From positions 51,617 through 115,616 of the forward strand of contig NZ_PYMJ01000016.1 in the NCBI RefSeq assembly GCF_003025615.1: a DNA stretch of 64,000 nucleotides, read 5' to 3'. Positions 11,653-21,796 of the stretch are shown here, piece after piece. How positions within the stretch are numbered: the stretch's first letter is position 1; every line of letters starts with the position of its first letter. Below the pieces are notes generated by a model that was not told the origin of the DNA, ran no database searches, and saw nothing but the letters and a program-made list of their open reading frames with translations. The position numbers and the translations under genes were made by a program. The stretch is from Photobacterium frigidiphilum. Its GTDB lineage: Bacteria > Pseudomonadota > Gammaproteobacteria > Enterobacterales > Vibrionaceae.

Positions 11653-12419
11653 TAGACATAAAAAAACTCACCAAACGCTTTGGCGATAGCACCATCTTTT
11701 CAGATCTGGACTTAACTATCACCAAGGGTGAAATTGTGGTGGTGATTGGCCCATCAGGCACCGGAAAATCCACGTTATTACGCTGTATTAATTTTTTAGA
11801 GACCGCTAATCAAGGAAAAATCACCATTGATGATGTGACGGTTGATACAACTCACGCCAAAAAGAACGATATTTTAGCGTTACGACGTAAAACAGGCTTT
11901 GTTTTTCAAAATTATGCGTTATTTGCTCATTTAACGGCGCGGCAAAACGTTGCAGAAGGCTTAATCACCGTAAAAGGCTGGAAAAAAGACGAGGCCTACC
12001 AGCGAGCTCAACAAATTCTTGATGATATTGGGCTTGGTGATAAAGGAGATGCCTTTCCGGCAGCACTTTCTGGTGGTCAGCAGCAACGAGTGGGGATCGG
12101 ACGCGCAATGGCATTAGAAGCCGAATTATTGCTATTTGATGAGCCAACATCCGCTTTAGACCCTGAATGGGTCGGTGAAGTGCTTACATTAATGAAAAAA
12201 TTAGCCACCCGTCATCAAACCATGTTAGTGGTTACTCACGAAATGCAATTTGCACGCGAAGTGGCTGATAGAGTGATCTTTATGGCCGATGGTGAATTCG
12301 TAGAACAAGGCAAACCAGAGCAGATCTTCACCACTCCAAACGATCCAAGATTAAAAAAGTTCTTAAATCAGGTCGGGATCAACGAAGGATCCTTGCGCTC
12401 TGGCTCACAAAAAGTATAA
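11649..12419 (+). CDS. Polar amino-acid ABC importer, ATP-binding protein
   Basis: Cytoplasmic ATPase that powers the preceding permease. The 256-residue protein has all nucleotide-binding elements: Walker A GPSGTGKST at about residues 33-41, Q-loop FVFQNYALF, signature LSGGQQQRV near 137, Walker B LLLFDEPTSALDP and the H-loop VVTHEM. It is closest to the GlnQ/HisP type. It is the last gene of the three-gene operon; a weak terminator hairpin follows at 12426. Confidence 0.92.
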   Translation: MIDIKKLTKRFGDSTIFSDLDLTITKGEIVVVIGPSGTGKSTLLRCINFLETANQGKITIDDVTVDTTHAKKNDILALRRKTGFVFQNYALFAHLTARQNVAEGLITVKGWKKDEAYQRAQQILDDIGLGDKGDAFPAALSGGQQQRVGIGRAMALEAELLLFDEPTSALDPEWVGEVLTLMKKLATRHQTMLVVTHEMQFAREVADRVIFMADGEFVEQGKPEQIFTTPNDPRLKKFLNQVGINEGSLRSGSQKV

Positions 12420-12425
12420 TTCACC

Positions 12426-12446
12426 GCCCATACGACAATATGGGCA
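12426..12446 (+). terminator. Weak terminator after the ABC importer operon
   Basis: Stem GCCCATA / TATGGGC with a six-base loop, followed by an AT-rich tail lacking a solid T-run. It may only partly stop transcription toward rpmH. Confidence 0.45.
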
Positions 12447-12452
12447 TAATTA

Positions 12453-12481
12453 TTGACTCTTTGACAGTCAGTGATTACAAT
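12453..12481 (+). promoter_or_regulatory. Sigma-70 promoter of rpmH
   Basis: TTGACT (12453-12458) and TACAAT (12476-12481) are separated by 17 bases, close to the ideal sigma-70 promoter. The transcript would have a leader of about 85 bases containing two small hairpins (CCTCT/AGAGG at 12486-12500 and GGATAT/ATATCC at 12505-12520) before the rpmH start. Confidence 0.75.
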
Positions 12482-12571
12482 TCCGCCTCTTTGTTAGAGG
12501 TCGAGGATATTTTTATATCCGAAACTAAATGACAAACTTAAAAACTGATCAGTTAATTTAAGGTAATACCA

Positions 12572-12706
12572 ATGAAACGCACTTTTCAACCTTCAGTTCT
12601 AAAGCGCAAGCGCAGCCACGGTTTTCGCGCTCGCATGGCAACTAAGAACGGTCGCGCAACAATCAATGCACGTCGTGCAAAAGGCCGTAAGCGCCTTTCT
12701 AAATAA
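12572..12706 (+). CDS. rpmH: Ribosomal protein L34
   Basis: A 44-residue, very basic protein of the large ribosomal subunit, beginning [18 protein letters not shown] and ending KGRKRLSK, which is the canonical L34 length and sequence. It has its own strong promoter about 90 bases upstream and an AAGGTAA Shine-Dalgarno-like stretch. rnpA follows 12 bases later in the conserved rpmH-rnpA-yidD-yidC order. Confidence 0.98.
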   Translation: MKRTFQPSVLKRKRSHGFRARMATKNGRATINARRAKGRKRLSK

Positions 12707-12718
12707 TCTCTGATTATT

Positions 12719-13075
12719 TTGAATAAGCTAGCCTTCTCTCGGGAGTTACGTTTGTTAACTCCCGAGCATTATAAAAAAGTCTTCCAGCAAGCTCATCGTG
12801 CTGGCTCTCCTCATTTAACTATTCTAGCCCGTCCTAACGACCTCAATCATCCTCGTCTTGGTCTTGCTGTTCCCAAAAAACAAATTAAAACTGCCCCAGG
12901 TAGAAACCGTTTCAAACGTATCGTTCGAGAAAGTTTCCGCTTAAAGCAACATGATTTGCCAGCAAACGATTTCGTCGTGATTGCAAAGAAAAGTGCCAGT
13001 GAGTTGAGCAACGAAGAGTTATTTAAGTTGTTGGATAAATTATGGCATCGCCTGTCTCGCCCTTCGCGTGGCTAG
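12719..13075 (+). CDS. rnpA: Ribonuclease P protein component
   Basis: RnpA is the protein subunit that helps the RNase P RNA mature tRNA 5' ends. The 118-residue basic protein begins [20 protein letters not shown] and has the RNR-type signature [14 protein letters not shown]. The start is a TTG at 12719; there is no ATG upstream before the in-frame stop at 12704, and no clear Shine-Dalgarno site, so translation may depend on coupling to rpmH. Its 3' end overlaps yidD by 34 bases. Confidence 0.95.
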   Translation: MNKLAFSRELRLLTPEHYKKVFQQAHRAGSPHLTILARPNDLNHPRLGLAVPKKQIKTAPGRNRFKRIVRESFRLKQHDLPANDFVVIAKKSASELSNEELFKLLDKLWHRLSRPSRG

Positions 13076-13299
13076 CCATCCGGCTGGTCCGCCTTTACCA
13101 ACTGATAATAAGTCCGCTACTTGGACCGCGTTGTCGTTTTACTCCTACATGTTCTCAATATGCTATTGAAGCAATAAAAATGCATGGAGTCGTAAAAGGT
13201 TGTTGGTTCGCGGCGAAACGTCTATTAAGATGTCACCCTTTAAACAACGGTGGTTTTGACCCCGTTCCGCCAACCAAGCATAACGACAGAGATAATTAA
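13042..13299 (+). CDS. yidD: Membrane protein insertion efficiency factor YidD
   Basis: YidD is a small inner-membrane-associated protein that supports YidC-dependent insertion. The 85-residue protein has the amphipathic N-terminus and the family's three-cysteine core [18 protein letters not shown], then RLLRCHPL and a GGFDPVP motif near the end. Its start lies inside the rnpA reading frame, a conserved arrangement, and yidC starts two bases after its stop. Confidence 0.95.
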   Translation: MASPVSPFAWLAIRLVRLYQLIISPLLGPRCRFTPTCSQYAIEAIKMHGVVKGCWFAAKRLLRCHPLNNGGFDPVPPTKHNDRDN

Positions 13300-13301
13300 C
13301 G

Positions 13302-14918
13302 ATGGATTCCCAACGCAATATTCTGTTAATTGCCCTACTGTTTGTCTCCTTCCTACTGTACCAACAGTGGAATATGGACAACAGCCCACAGCCGCAAGGC
13401 CAGGGTACAGAGCAACAAGTTAACAATAGTGGTGATGTCCCTTCACATTCAGGTGATGGTCAACCAATTCCTGATCAAGAAACAACATCTAAAGACTTAA
13501 TCACTATCAATACCGATGTACTGGCTCTTTCTGTCGATACGCTAGGTGGTGATGTTATTGAAGCTAAATTATTAGCTTACAATAACGAATTAGATTCAGC
13601 TGACCCATTCATTCTTCTTAAGGACGAACCTGGTCTTAGCTACATCGCGCAATCAGGTCTCATCGGTGCTAATGGTATTGATTCGGCTAACGGTCGTGCA
13701 CAATTAGCTGTAACAGCAAAAGATTTTACGCTGGCTGATGGTCAAGACGAACTACGTGTACCAATGACATACGTAAAAGATGGCATTACATACACCAAAA
13801 CATTCGTACTTAAACGCAACAGCTATGCCGTTGATGTTGAATACACCATTGATAACCAATCTGCTTCTGCAGCAAGTGTACAAATGTATGCGCAACTTCG
13901 TCAGAACCTGATGGACGATGGTGGTAGCCTTACGATGCCAACGTACCGTGGTGGCGCATATTCAACTGATACAACTAACTATAAGAAGTACAGCTTCGAT
14001 GACATGCAGGATAAAAGCCTGAACATGACAACGACGAACGGCTGGGCAGCAATGCTGCAACACTACTTCGTATCAGCTTGGATTCCACGTTCAGAAGAAG
14101 CATCAAACCTATTTACTCGTGCTAGCAATGGCCTGGGTTACATCGGCGTGCGTCTTCCAACCACAACAATTGCAGCTGGCACAGAGCAAACCCTTACAGC
14201 AACACTTTGGGTTGGCCCTAAGCTACAAAAAGAAATGGAAGCAACTGCAGCGAACCTAAACCTAACGGTTGATTACGGTTGGTTATGGTTTATCGCAAGC
14301 CCGTTACATAAACTACTGTCGTTCATTCAGAGCATCGTAGGTAACTGGGGTATCGCGATCATGATGCTTACTTTCATCGTTCGTGGTGCGATGTACCCGC
14401 TGACTAAAGCGCAGTACACCTCAATGGCTAAAATGCGCATGCTTCAGCCTAAGCTGACTGCAATGCGTGAGCGTCTAGGCGATGACCGCCAGCGCATGAG
14501 CCAAGAAATGATGGAACTGTACAAAAAAGAGAAAGTGAACCCACTGGGTGGCTGTCTTCCAATTGTATTGCAGATGCCAATTTTCATTGCATTGTACTGG
14601 TCACTGATGGAATCAGTTGAACTGCGTCACTCACCGTTCTTCGGTTGGATTCACGACTTGTCAGCACAAGACCCGTACTACATCCTGCCATTGCTAATGG
14701 GTGTGTCGATGTTCATGATTCAGAAAATGAGCCCGACAACTGTAACGGATCCTATGCAGCAGAAGATCATGACATTTATGCCTGTTATGTTCACATTCTT
14801 CTTCCTATTTTTCCCATCCGGTCTCGTTCTATACTGGTTAGTATCGAACGTAGTTACCTTGCTTCAGCAAACGTTAATTTATCGTTCTCTGGAAAAGAAA
14901 GGTCTACACACTAAATAG
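13302..14918 (+). CDS. yidC: Membrane protein insertase YidC
   Basis: YidC inserts and folds inner-membrane proteins, alone or with SecYEG; the ATP synthase subunits a and c encoded in this window are known classes of substrate. The 538-residue protein has an N-terminal membrane anchor ([17 protein letters not shown]), a large periplasmic domain and the C-terminal 60-kDa insertase core from about residue 330 with five membrane segments. A terminator follows at 14939. Confidence 0.97.
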   Translation: MDSQRNILLIALLFVSFLLYQQWNMDNSPQPQGQGTEQQVNNSGDVPSHSGDGQPIPDQETTSKDLITINTDVLALSVDTLGGDVIEAKLLAYNNELDSADPFILLKDEPGLSYIAQSGLIGANGIDSANGRAQLAVTAKDFTLADGQDELRVPMTYVKDGITYTKTFVLKRNSYAVDVEYTIDNQSASAASVQMYAQLRQNLMDDGGSLTMPTYRGGAYSTDTTNYKKYSFDDMQDKSLNMTTTNGWAAMLQHYFVSAWIPRSEEASNLFTRASNGLGYIGVRLPTTTIAAGTEQTLTATLWVGPKLQKEMEATAANLNLTVDYGWLWFIASPLHKLLSFIQSIVGNWGIAIMMLTFIVRGAMYPLTKAQYTSMAKMRMLQPKLTAMRERLGDDRQRMSQEMMELYKKEKVNPLGGCLPIVLQMPIFIALYWSLMESVELRHSPFFGWIHDLSAQDPYYILPLLMGVSMFMIQKMSPTTVTDPMQQKIMTFMPVMFTFFFLFFPSGLVLYWLVSNVVTLLQQTLIYRSLEKKGLHTK

Positions 14919-14938
14919 CATGACCAGCTAAGTTATCG

Positions 14939-14966
14939 AAAGGCGGCCTAAGGGTCGCCTTTTTTA
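14939..14966 (+). terminator. Terminator after yidC
   Basis: Stem AAAGGCGGCC / GGTCGCCTTT (one G-T wobble) with a short TAA(G) loop and a T-run, 20 bases after the yidC stop. Confidence 0.8.
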
Positions 14967-15102
14967 TTGGGCCATTGGTCATAATCCCCCCTTTCCATCT
15001 ATATTCAAAGCTATTGCCATTATGCGGTGAGTCAGCAATTACTGGGCTTTCCTACCGACTCTGTTTACAATTGCTGCGAATTTTTTAAGCTAAGCCAAAG
15101 AT

Positions 15103-16470
15103 ATGAACGAACATACTGATACCATAGTTGCTCAAGCTACACCTCCTGGTCGAGGTGGTGTAGGCATCATTCGCGTTTCAGGTCCCAAGGCTAAAGAGGT
15201 TGCTCTTGCTGTTGCTGGTCGTGAATTAAAAACCCGTTACGCCGAATATCTCCCTTTTAAAAATGAAGATGGCAGCGCTCTGGATCAGGGCATCGCACTC
15301 TTTTTTAAAGGTCCTAACTCCTTCACAGGTGAAGATGTTCTTGAATTACAAGGACACGGAGGCCCTGTACTGATGGATATGATGATTCGTCGTATCCTAA
15401 AACTTGATGGCATTCGGCCTGCACGCCCAGGTGAGTTCTCTGAACGCGCCTTCATGAACGATAAGCTTGATTTAACCCAAGCAGAGGCTATTGCAGACTT
15501 AATTGATGCCAGTTCAGAAGAAGCGGCTAAAAGTGCCTTCAAATCTCTTCAAGGGGCATTTTCAACCAAAGTGAATGAATTGGTGGAAGCCGTTATTCAC
15601 CTACGTATTTATGTTGAAGCTGCGATCGACTTTCCAGAAGAAGAAATCGACTTCTTATCAGATGGAAAAGTGAGTAATGACTTACACGGCATCATTGATA
15701 ACCTCGAAGCTGTACGCCGTGAAGCTAACCAAGGTTCAATTATTCGCGAAGGGATGAAAGTGGTTATTGCTGGTCGCCCTAATGCAGGTAAGTCGAGCTT
15801 ACTAAATGCGTTATCAGGTAAAGATTCCGCGATTGTTACCGCTATTGCCGGCACAACACGTGATGTGCTACGTGAACACATCCACATCGATGGTATGCCA
15901 TTGCACATCATCGATACCGCTGGTTTACGGGAAGCATCTGATGAAGTAGAACGCATTGGTATTGAACGAGCTTGGGAAGAAATTCAACAAGCTGATCGCG
16001 TATTGTTCATGGTTGATGGCACCACAACCAACGACACCGACCCGAAAGATATCTGGCCAGATTTTATTGAACGCCTACCAGAAAACATGGGCTTAACCGT
16101 TATTCGCAATAAAGTGGAATTAACGGGTGAAGATGCAGGGATTTGCCATGTCAACAACCCTACTCTTGTTCGTCTATCTGCCCGTACAGGTGAAGGCGTT
16201 GATAGCCTACGTGAACATTTAAAAGAATGTATGGGCTTCTCAGGTACAACGGAAGGGGGCTTTATGGCACGTCGTCGTCACCTCGAAGCACTGGAACAAG
16301 CCGCTCAACACTTAGAAATAGGTAAAGAACAGCTAGAAGGTTTTATGGCTGGCGAAATACTGGCAGAAGAACTTCGTCTTGCTCAGCAACATTTAAGTGA
16401 GATCACCGGTGAGTTCACCTCTGATGATCTTCTAGGAAGGATCTTTACTTCTTTCTGTATTGGTAAGTAA
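15103..16470 (+). CDS. mnmE: tRNA modification GTPase MnmE
   Basis: MnmE with MnmG makes 5-carboxymethylaminomethyl-type modifications at the tRNA wobble uridine. The 455-residue protein has the folate-binding N-terminal domain, GTPase G1 GRPNAGKSS from residue 224, G3 DTAGLREA, and the essential C-terminal CIGK motif at the very end. Its partner mnmG lies just beyond oriC. A terminator separates it from yidC, so it probably has its own promoter in the 184-base gap. Confidence 0.97.
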   Translation: MNEHTDTIVAQATPPGRGGVGIIRVSGPKAKEVALAVAGRELKTRYAEYLPFKNEDGSALDQGIALFFKGPNSFTGEDVLELQGHGGPVLMDMMIRRILKLDGIRPARPGEFSERAFMNDKLDLTQAEAIADLIDASSEEAAKSAFKSLQGAFSTKVNELVEAVIHLRIYVEAAIDFPEEEIDFLSDGKVSNDLHGIIDNLEAVRREANQGSIIREGMKVVIAGRPNAGKSSLLNALSGKDSAIVTAIAGTTRDVLREHIHIDGMPLHIIDTAGLREASDEVERIGIERAWEEIQQADRVLFMVDGTTTNDTDPKDIWPDFIERLPENMGLTVIRNKVELTGEDAGICHVNNPTLVRLSARTGEGVDSLREHLKECMGFSGTTEGGFMARRRHLEALEQAAQHLEIGKEQLEGFMAGEILAEELRLAQQHLSEITGEFTSDDLLGRIFTSFCIGK

Positions 16471-16624
16471 TTCGATCATGCTCTGATCATATCCATAGGG
16501 TATTTATTGCCCTGTGGATGCTTTTCTCCATACGTTTATTCTCTCAATTCCCTACATTTAGTCTCTTTTATCTCCCTCACTAAACAGTACAATCAAGGTC
16601 ATTATCTCCAATACTGAGGACAGT

Positions 16625-17077
16625 ATGAGCAATATAACCTTAATCACAGGCAGCACCTTAGGTGGCGCTGAGTACGTCGCTGACCATTTATCAGAACTAT
16701 TAGAGCAAGATGGTCATAGTACTGAAGTCGTTAATCACGCTAATTTGAGTGAACTCAACACCGATTCAATCTGGTTACTCGTCTGTTCAACACATGGCGC
16801 GGGTGATTTCCCAGACAATATTCAGCCCTTTATTAATCAACTTACAGCGCAAAAGCCAGACTTATCAGCCCTGAAATATGGCGTAATAGGCTTGGGGGAT
16901 AGTAGCTACGATACGTTCTGTGCAGCGGGAATTAACATCGATAATTTACTTAATTCTCTCCATGCAATGAAGCTTGGTGAGCGATTAGACATCGATATCT
17001 CACAACACTCTGTTCCTGAAGATGCCGCTGAAAGTTGGTTCGTTGAGTGGAAAAAACACCTTTGTAGTAAAAATTAG
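16625..17077 (+). CDS. mioC: MioC flavodoxin-like protein
   Basis: A 150-residue short-chain flavodoxin with the FMN phosphate-binding loop ITGSTLGGAEYVA near the N-terminus and the flavin-contacting loops STHGAGDFPDN and GLGDSSYDTFCAAG. In E. coli, MioC has been linked to biotin synthase activity and its transcription runs into oriC. Here too it is transcribed toward oriC, which starts just after the stop codon. Confidence 0.93.
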   Translation: MSNITLITGSTLGGAEYVADHLSELLEQDGHSTEVVNHANLSELNTDSIWLLVCSTHGAGDFPDNIQPFINQLTAQKPDLSALKYGVIGLGDSSYDTFCAAGINIDNLLNSLHAMKLGERLDIDISQHSVPEDAAESWFVEWKKHLCSKN

Positions 17078-17120
17078 CTTCAAAACTACCCAATATTTAG
17101 GCTAATTTTAAACTATTTTC

Positions 17121-17129
17121 TGTGGATAA
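17121..17129 (-). promoter_or_regulatory. DnaA box (R4-like)
   Basis: TGTGGATAA, the perfect consensus read on the minus strand; outermost box on the mioC side. Confidence 0.85.
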
Positions 17130-17159
17130 CTATAGATCTAAACGGTGATCAACCCATAG

Positions 17160-17185
17160 TTATCCATTGAATAACTTTATCCACA
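17160..17185 (+). promoter_or_regulatory. Pair of DnaA boxes in the middle of oriC
   Basis: TTATCCATT (17160-17168, two mismatches) and TTATCCACA (17177-17185, perfect) in the same orientation, 17 bases apart. Confidence 0.75.
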
Positions 17186-17194
17186 TTCTACCCC

Positions 17195-17203
17195 TGTGTA
17201 TAA
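17195..17203 (-). promoter_or_regulatory. DnaA box (R2-like)
   Basis: TGTGTATAA, i.e. TTATACACA on the minus strand, the same variant as E. coli R2. Confidence 0.8.
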
Positions 17204-17300
17204 GTGGCCATTTTGATCCCAGCTAATCCTTATGATGATCAAAGCTACTCCACAACAAATGATCTACAGTAACATCATGATCAGTAGGATCATTTATCGG

Positions 17301-17309
17301 TTATCCACA
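17301..17309 (+). promoter_or_regulatory. DnaA box (R1-like)
   Basis: TTATCCACA, perfect consensus, about 13 bases from the AT-rich 13-mers, the position and orientation of R1 when the E. coli origin is reversed. Confidence 0.85.
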
Positions 17310-17322
17310 CGATCGGGCGATC

Positions 17323-17360
17323 CTAATAATAGATCTAATAGAAGATCTCTAAATAAGATC
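17323..17360. repeat. Three AT-rich 13-mers (DNA unwinding element)
   Basis: Three consecutive units each ending in AGATC (GATC at 17332, 17344 and 17357) and preceded by A/T-rich sequence match the reverse of the E. coli 13-mer GATCTNTTNTTTT. A further AT-rich stretch (TTATATATAATAAG) follows. This is the likely site of DnaA-driven melting. Confidence 0.75.
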
Positions 17361-17498
17361 TTATATATAATAAGCAAACCACTTTTTGCTGATCAAATGA
17401 TCTTCACTAAAGATTCTTTCTTCATCAGAAAAAGGATAGAATAATCTCCCTTTTGCTCGTAGTAACTCACTGGCTCTTTGATTACCTGAGGTCGTTTC

Positions 17499-19388
17499 AT
17501 GTTTTACCAGGAAAATTTTGATGTCATCGTTGTTGGTGGGGGTCATGCCGGCACTGAAGCCGCATTGGCCGCAGCCAGAATGGGACAAAAAACCTTACTT
17601 TTGACACATAACATCGACACGTTAGGTCAAATGTCTTGTAACCCAGCAATTGGCGGGATCGGGAAAGGACACCTGGTTAAAGAAGTGGATGCCCTTGGCG
17701 GTTTGATGGCTAAAGCCACCGACAAAGGTGGGATCCAATTTAGAACGTTAAATTCGTCAAAAGGTCCAGCAGTTCGTGCCACACGTGCACAAGCAGACCG
17801 TGCACTTTACAAAGCCGCTGTACGTGAAGCACTTGAAAATCAACCAAATTTAATGCTTTTCCAACAAGCTGTTGATGATTTGATCGTTGAGAATGATCGT
17901 GTTATCGGTGTCGTTACTGAAATGGGATTAAAATTTCGGGCTACGTCGGTTGTATTAACCGTGGGTACATTCCTTGGTGGTAAGATCCACATTGGATTAG
18001 AAAATTACAGCGGCGGTCGTGCAGGTGATCCACCTTCGATCGCACTGGCATCACGTCTGCGTGAGTTACCTTTTCGTGTTGATCGTTTAAAAACAGGCAC
18101 GCCACCACGCATTGATGCTCGAACGGTCGACTTTAGCCGTCTTCAAGCGCAACATGGTGATAATCCAATCCCGACGTTTTCGTTTATGGGCAAAACGTCG
18201 GATCATCCACGTCAGATCCCATGTTATATCACCTACACAAACGAAAAAACGCACGATGTTATTCGCAATAATCTAGATCGTAGCCCAATGTATTCTGGGG
18301 TGATTGAAGGTATTGGCCCGCGTTACTGCCCGTCAATTGAAGATAAAGTCATGCGTTTTGCTGACAAAAATAGTCATCAAATCTTCATTGAACCAGAAGG
18401 GTTAACGACTCACGAATTATATCCAAACGGTATTTCAACCAGTTTACCGTTTGATGTTCAGATACAAATTGTGCGTTCAATGGATGGTTTTGAAAATGCT
18501 GCCATCATGCGTCCTGGTTATGCGATTGAATATGATTTCTTTGATCCTCGTGATTTAAAGCAAACATTTGAAACTAAGTTTATCGACGGTTTATTCTTTG
18601 CTGGTCAAATAAATGGTACAACTGGCTACGAAGAAGCGGCTGCACAAGGTTTACTTGCAGGTATGAATGCTGCCCTTCAGTCGCAAGGCAAAGAAGGTTG
18701 GTGTCCTCGTCGTGATCAGGCCTACATGGGTGTATTGATTGATGACTTGTCTACCATGGGTACCAAAGAACCGTACCGTATGTTTACATCTCGCGCGGAA
18801 TACCGTTTGTTGCTGCGTGAAGACAATGCTGATTTACGTTTAACTGAAATCGGTCGTGAATTTGGTTTAGTGGATGATGATCGTTGGGCTCGATTTAACC
18901 AAAAAGTTGAGAATATCGAACAAGAACGTCAGCGTTTAAAAGATATTTGGATCAACCCAAACTCAGATCATGTCGATGAAATCAATAAGATCCTTAAGAC
19001 ACCGATCGCACGAGAAGCCAATGGCGAAGATCTTTTACGTCGCCCTGAGATAACGTATAAATTATTAACGCAACTTGAAGACTTTTCACCTGCTCATATT
19101 GATACACAAGCCAGTGAGCAAGTTGAAACTCAGGTGAAATATCAGGGTTACATTGATCGCCAGAAAGACGAAGTTGAAAAGTCACTGCGTCATGAAACTA
19201 CAAAATTACCCTTCGATTTGGAATACAGCATCGTCAAAGGCTTATCAAATGAAGTCATTACAAAATTAAACGATGCAAAACCAGAAACAATTGGCATGGC
19301 TTCTCGTATTTCAGGTATTACCCCTGCGGCAATCTCTTTGCTACTGGTCTACTTGAAAAAGCACGGTATGCTGAAAAAAGGCGAATAG
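17499..19388 (+). CDS. mnmG: tRNA uridine modification enzyme MnmG (GidA)
   Basis: FAD-dependent partner of MnmE in wobble-uridine modification. The 629-residue protein has the dinucleotide-binding motif [19 protein letters not shown] near residues 11-29, the MnmG signature [12 protein letters not shown], and the C-terminal helical domain for MnmE/tRNA binding. It is the first gene to the right of oriC; transcription away from the origin is typical. rsmG follows nine bases later. Confidence 0.97.
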   Translation: MFYQENFDVIVVGGGHAGTEAALAAARMGQKTLLLTHNIDTLGQMSCNPAIGGIGKGHLVKEVDALGGLMAKATDKGGIQFRTLNSSKGPAVRATRAQADRALYKAAVREALENQPNLMLFQQAVDDLIVENDRVIGVVTEMGLKFRATSVVLTVGTFLGGKIHIGLENYSGGRAGDPPSIALASRLRELPFRVDRLKTGTPPRIDARTVDFSRLQAQHGDNPIPTFSFMGKTSDHPRQIPCYITYTNEKTHDVIRNNLDRSPMYSGVIEGIGPRYCPSIEDKVMRFADKNSHQIFIEPEGLTTHELYPNGISTSLPFDVQIQIVRSMDGFENAAIMRPGYAIEYDFFDPRDLKQTFETKFIDGLFFAGQINGTTGYEEAAAQGLLAGMNAALQSQGKEGWCPRRDQAYMGVLIDDLSTMGTKEPYRMFTSRAEYRLLLREDNADLRLTEIGREFGLVDDDRWARFNQKVENIEQERQRLKDIWINPNSDHVDEINKILKTPIAREANGEDLLRRPEITYKLLTQLEDFSPAHIDTQASEQVETQVKYQGYIDRQKDEVEKSLRHETTKLPFDLEYSIVKGLSNEVITKLNDAKPETIGMASRISGITPAAISLLLVYLKKHGMLKKGE

Positions 19389-19397
19389 GAATTATCA

Positions 19398-20018
19398 ATG
19401 AAACAACGTTTAGTGCAGTTAATCGCACAAACTGAATTGCAAGTCACAGAACAACAAGTTCAACAGCTTGTAGGTTATGTAGAACTGCTGCATAAATGGA
19501 ATAAAGCGTACAATCTAACATCAGTACGCGATCCTAATGAGATGTTAGTGAAACATATCATGGATAGTATTGTGGTAAGTGCTCACCTTCAGGGGGAGAA
19601 CTTCATTGATGTTGGTACGGGACCTGGTTTACCGGGTATTCCGTTAGCGATTATGTGTCCAGAGAAAAACTTTACGCTGCTTGATAGCCTAGGTAAGCGT
19701 ATTCGTTTTATCAAACAAGTGGTGCATGAGCTGAAAATTGCCAATGTAACCCCAGTGCAAAGCCGTGTTGAAGAGTTTCAACCAGAACAAGGTTTTGATG
19801 GGGTGATCAGCCGCGCATTTGCATCAATGAATGATATGGTATCTTGGTGTCACCATTTACCAGCGGAAAATGGACATTTTCTGGCTTTAAAAGGTCAATT
19901 TAGTGAACAGGAAGTGGCAGAGTTACCTGAGTGGTGTTCTGTGACTGAAGTCAAATCTTTGCAAATCCCTGAGTTAGAAGGGGAGCGTCATTTAGTAATC
20001 TTGACTGCAAAAGAATAA
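19398..20018 (+). CDS. rsmG: 16S rRNA m7G527 methyltransferase RsmG (GidB)
   Basis: SAM-dependent enzyme that methylates G527 of 16S rRNA; loss is known to give low-level streptomycin resistance. The 206-residue protein has the SAM-binding motif [17 protein letters not shown] around residues 66-82 and the family stretch [13 protein letters not shown] near the N-terminus. It lies between mnmG and parA in one conserved operon-like run. Confidence 0.96.
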   Translation: MKQRLVQLIAQTELQVTEQQVQQLVGYVELLHKWNKAYNLTSVRDPNEMLVKHIMDSIVVSAHLQGENFIDVGTGPGLPGIPLAIMCPEKNFTLLDSLGKRIRFIKQVVHELKIANVTPVQSRVEEFQPEQGFDGVISRAFASMNDMVSWCHHLPAENGHFLALKGQFSEQEVAELPEWCSVTEVKSLQIPELEGERHLVILTAKE

Positions 20019-20034
20019 AGGATGAGGTTTTTTC

Positions 20035-20829
20035 GTGGGAAAAGTCATTGCTATAGCAAATCAGAAAGGAGGCGTGGGTAAAACCACGACTTGCGTTAAT
20101 TTAGCCGCGTCATTAGCGGCAACGCAACGAAAAGTCTTAGTTATAGATTTAGATCCGCAAGGTAACGCAACGATGGCGAGTGGCGTTGATAAATACCAAG
20201 TGGATGCAACAGCATATGAACTTTTAGTCGAAGAAACGCCATTCAATGATGTAGTCATTACAGACACCACTGGGGGCTATCATTTGATAGCTGCCAATGG
20301 TGATGTAACCGCTGCTGAAATTAAGTTGATGGAAGTATTTGCACGTGAAGTCCGTTTGCGTAATGCTTTAGAGGTAGTTCGTGATAACTATGATTTCATA
20401 TTTATTGATTGCCCTCCTGCCCTTAATCTCCTTACAATCAACGCTATGACTGCTGCTGATTCTGTTTTAGTGCCTATGCAATGTGAATATTTTGCGCTGG
20501 AAGGTTTAACAGCACTAATGGATACCATCAGTAAATTGACTGCCGTTGTGAATGCAGATCTTAAAATTGAAGGTTTGTTGAGGACAATGTTTGATCCTCG
20601 AAATAGACTATCAAACGAAGTATCCCAGCAGCTTAAAAAGCATTTTGGTGATAAAGTGTATCGTACTGTTATTCCTCGTAATGTACGTCTTGCTGAAGCA
20701 CCAAGCCATGGTCGCCCTGCAATGTATTACGATAAATATTCAAGTGGTGCAAAAGCCTATTTAGCCCTCGCTGGTGAAATGATTCGCCGTGATGAATTGG
20801 CTCATAGCGCAGATGCTATCAACGCATAA
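20035..20829 (+). CDS. parA: Chromosome partitioning ATPase ParA (Soj)
   Basis: ParA-type Walker ATPase that moves ParB-parS complexes to segregate the origin. The 264-residue protein starts at GTG 20035 (after AAAGGATGAGG) and has the deviant Walker A KGGVGKTT at residues 11-18, the switch motif DLDPQGNAT and DCPPAL. parB follows directly. The pair lies about 3 kb from oriC, as expected for a chromosomal parABS system. Confidence 0.96.
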   Translation: MGKVIAIANQKGGVGKTTTCVNLAASLAATQRKVLVIDLDPQGNATMASGVDKYQVDATAYELLVEETPFNDVVITDTTGGYHLIAANGDVTAAEIKLMEVFAREVRLRNALEVVRDNYDFIFIDCPPALNLLTINAMTAADSVLVPMQCEYFALEGLTALMDTISKLTAVVNADLKIEGLLRTMFDPRNRLSNEVSQQLKKHFGDKVYRTVIPRNVRLAEAPSHGRPAMYYDKYSSGAKAYLALAGEMIRRDELAHSADAINA

Positions 20830-20838
20830 GGGTTGATC

Positions 20839-21732
20839 ATGAACATGAGTAAACGGGGTCTAGGAAAAGGCCTTGATGCATTGTTAGCAACAAGTTCTGT
20901 TGCGCAAGCAAAGCAGCAAAGTGCGGAAAAAGCACAATCATTATCAGCAGATGGTACGTTAAGAGAACTGCCTATTCATCTGCTTCAGCCTGGTCAATAC
21001 CAACCGCGTAAAGATATGTCGGATGAAGCACTTGCAGAGTTAAGTGATTCTATTCGTGCGCAAGGTATTATCCAGCCTATTGTTGTGCGTAGATTAGCAT
21101 CTCAACAGTATGAAATTATCGCAGGTGAGCGACGTTGGCGAGCAGCTCGTCAAGCTGGGCTTCAGAATATCCCTTGTATTATTAAGGATGTTAACGACCG
21201 CGCAGTGATTGCGATAGCATTGATTGAGAATATTCAACGTGAAGATCTTAATTCGATTGAAGAAGCGCAAGCCTTCGAACGTTTACAGAGTGAGTTTTCT
21301 CTGACCCATCAACAAATCGCGGAAGCGGTGGGTAAGTCTCGTGCTGCGGTGTCTAACTTGCTACGTTTGAATCAGTTAGAAGCCCCCGTAAAGCGTATGC
21401 TTGAACGGCGTCAGCTTGATATGGGACATGCACGTGCCCTTCTTAGTTTGGACGCTGATATGCAATTAGAAGCTGCAGAAACCGTCGTGACTAAAATGCT
21501 GAATGTACGTGACACTGAAAAGTTAGTAAAAAAACTGCTTAACCCTGTTAGTGAACGTGTTAGCCCTGTTGAGAATTTAGAGGTTAAAGCACTAGAAAAT
21601 AGTTTAAGCGAACGATTGGGTACCCAGGTAGCAATTAACCATCAAAAGAATGGTAAAGGAAAAATTGTTATCAGTTTTGATGAAGCGCACAAGTTTAAGC
21701 AACTTATTGCAATTTTTGGTCAGGAATTGTGA
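20839..21732 (+). CDS. parB: Chromosome partitioning protein ParB
   Basis: ParB binds and spreads from parS sites and stimulates ParA. I start it at ATG 20839 (MNMSKRGLGKGLDALL, 297 residues), which is six bases after AAGGG; a TTG at 20833 is in frame but unlikely. Visible elements are the N-terminal ParA-activating LGKGLDALL, the CTPase/box motif GERRWRAARQAG from residue 96 and the helix-turn-helix LTHQQIAEAVGKSRAAVSNL around 155-175. A candidate parS lies in recF. Confidence 0.95.
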   Translation: MNMSKRGLGKGLDALLATSSVAQAKQQSAEKAQSLSADGTLRELPIHLLQPGQYQPRKDMSDEALAELSDSIRAQGIIQPIVVRRLASQQYEIIAGERRWRAARQAGLQNIPCIIKDVNDRAVIAIALIENIQREDLNSIEEAQAFERLQSEFSLTHQQIAEAVGKSRAAVSNLLRLNQLEAPVKRMLERRQLDMGHARALLSLDADMQLEAAETVVTKMLNVRDTEKLVKKLLNPVSERVSPVENLEVKALENSLSERLGTQVAINHQKNGKGKIVISFDEAHKFKQLIAIFGQEL

Positions 21733-21759
21733 TCGAGAACGTGTCTATTTTGTTGCAAG

Positions 21760-21796
21760 TTTTACAACGGTGTGATCAAGTTATTGTGTTGTAAAA
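21760..21796. repeat. Inverted repeat upstream of the atp operon
   Basis: TTTTACAAC (21760-21768) and GTTGTAAAA (21788-21796) form a 9-bp inverted repeat with 19 bases between arms. It lies after parB and before atpI and could be an operator or a structure in the parB 3' region; a T-run follows at 21803. Confidence 0.4.

Larger units (their letters stand above)
17101..17420. other. oriC: Replication origin oriC
   Basis: The gap between mioC and mnmG is the usual oriC position in enterobacteria and vibrios. It contains DnaA boxes TGTGGATAA (17121-17129), TTATCCATT (17160-17168), TTATCCACA (17177-17185), TGTGTATAA (17195-17203) and TTATCCACA (17301-17309), corresponding in order and orientation to R4, R3-like/R2-like and R1 of E. 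coli. Fourteen GATC sites lie between about 17134 and 17402, and an AT-rich unwinding element is on the mnmG side. Confidence 0.93.

Noticed and set aside
17232..17444. Open frame inside oriC
   Set aside because: It spans DnaA boxes and 13-mers and its composition follows the GATC and AT-rich repeats rather than a protein.
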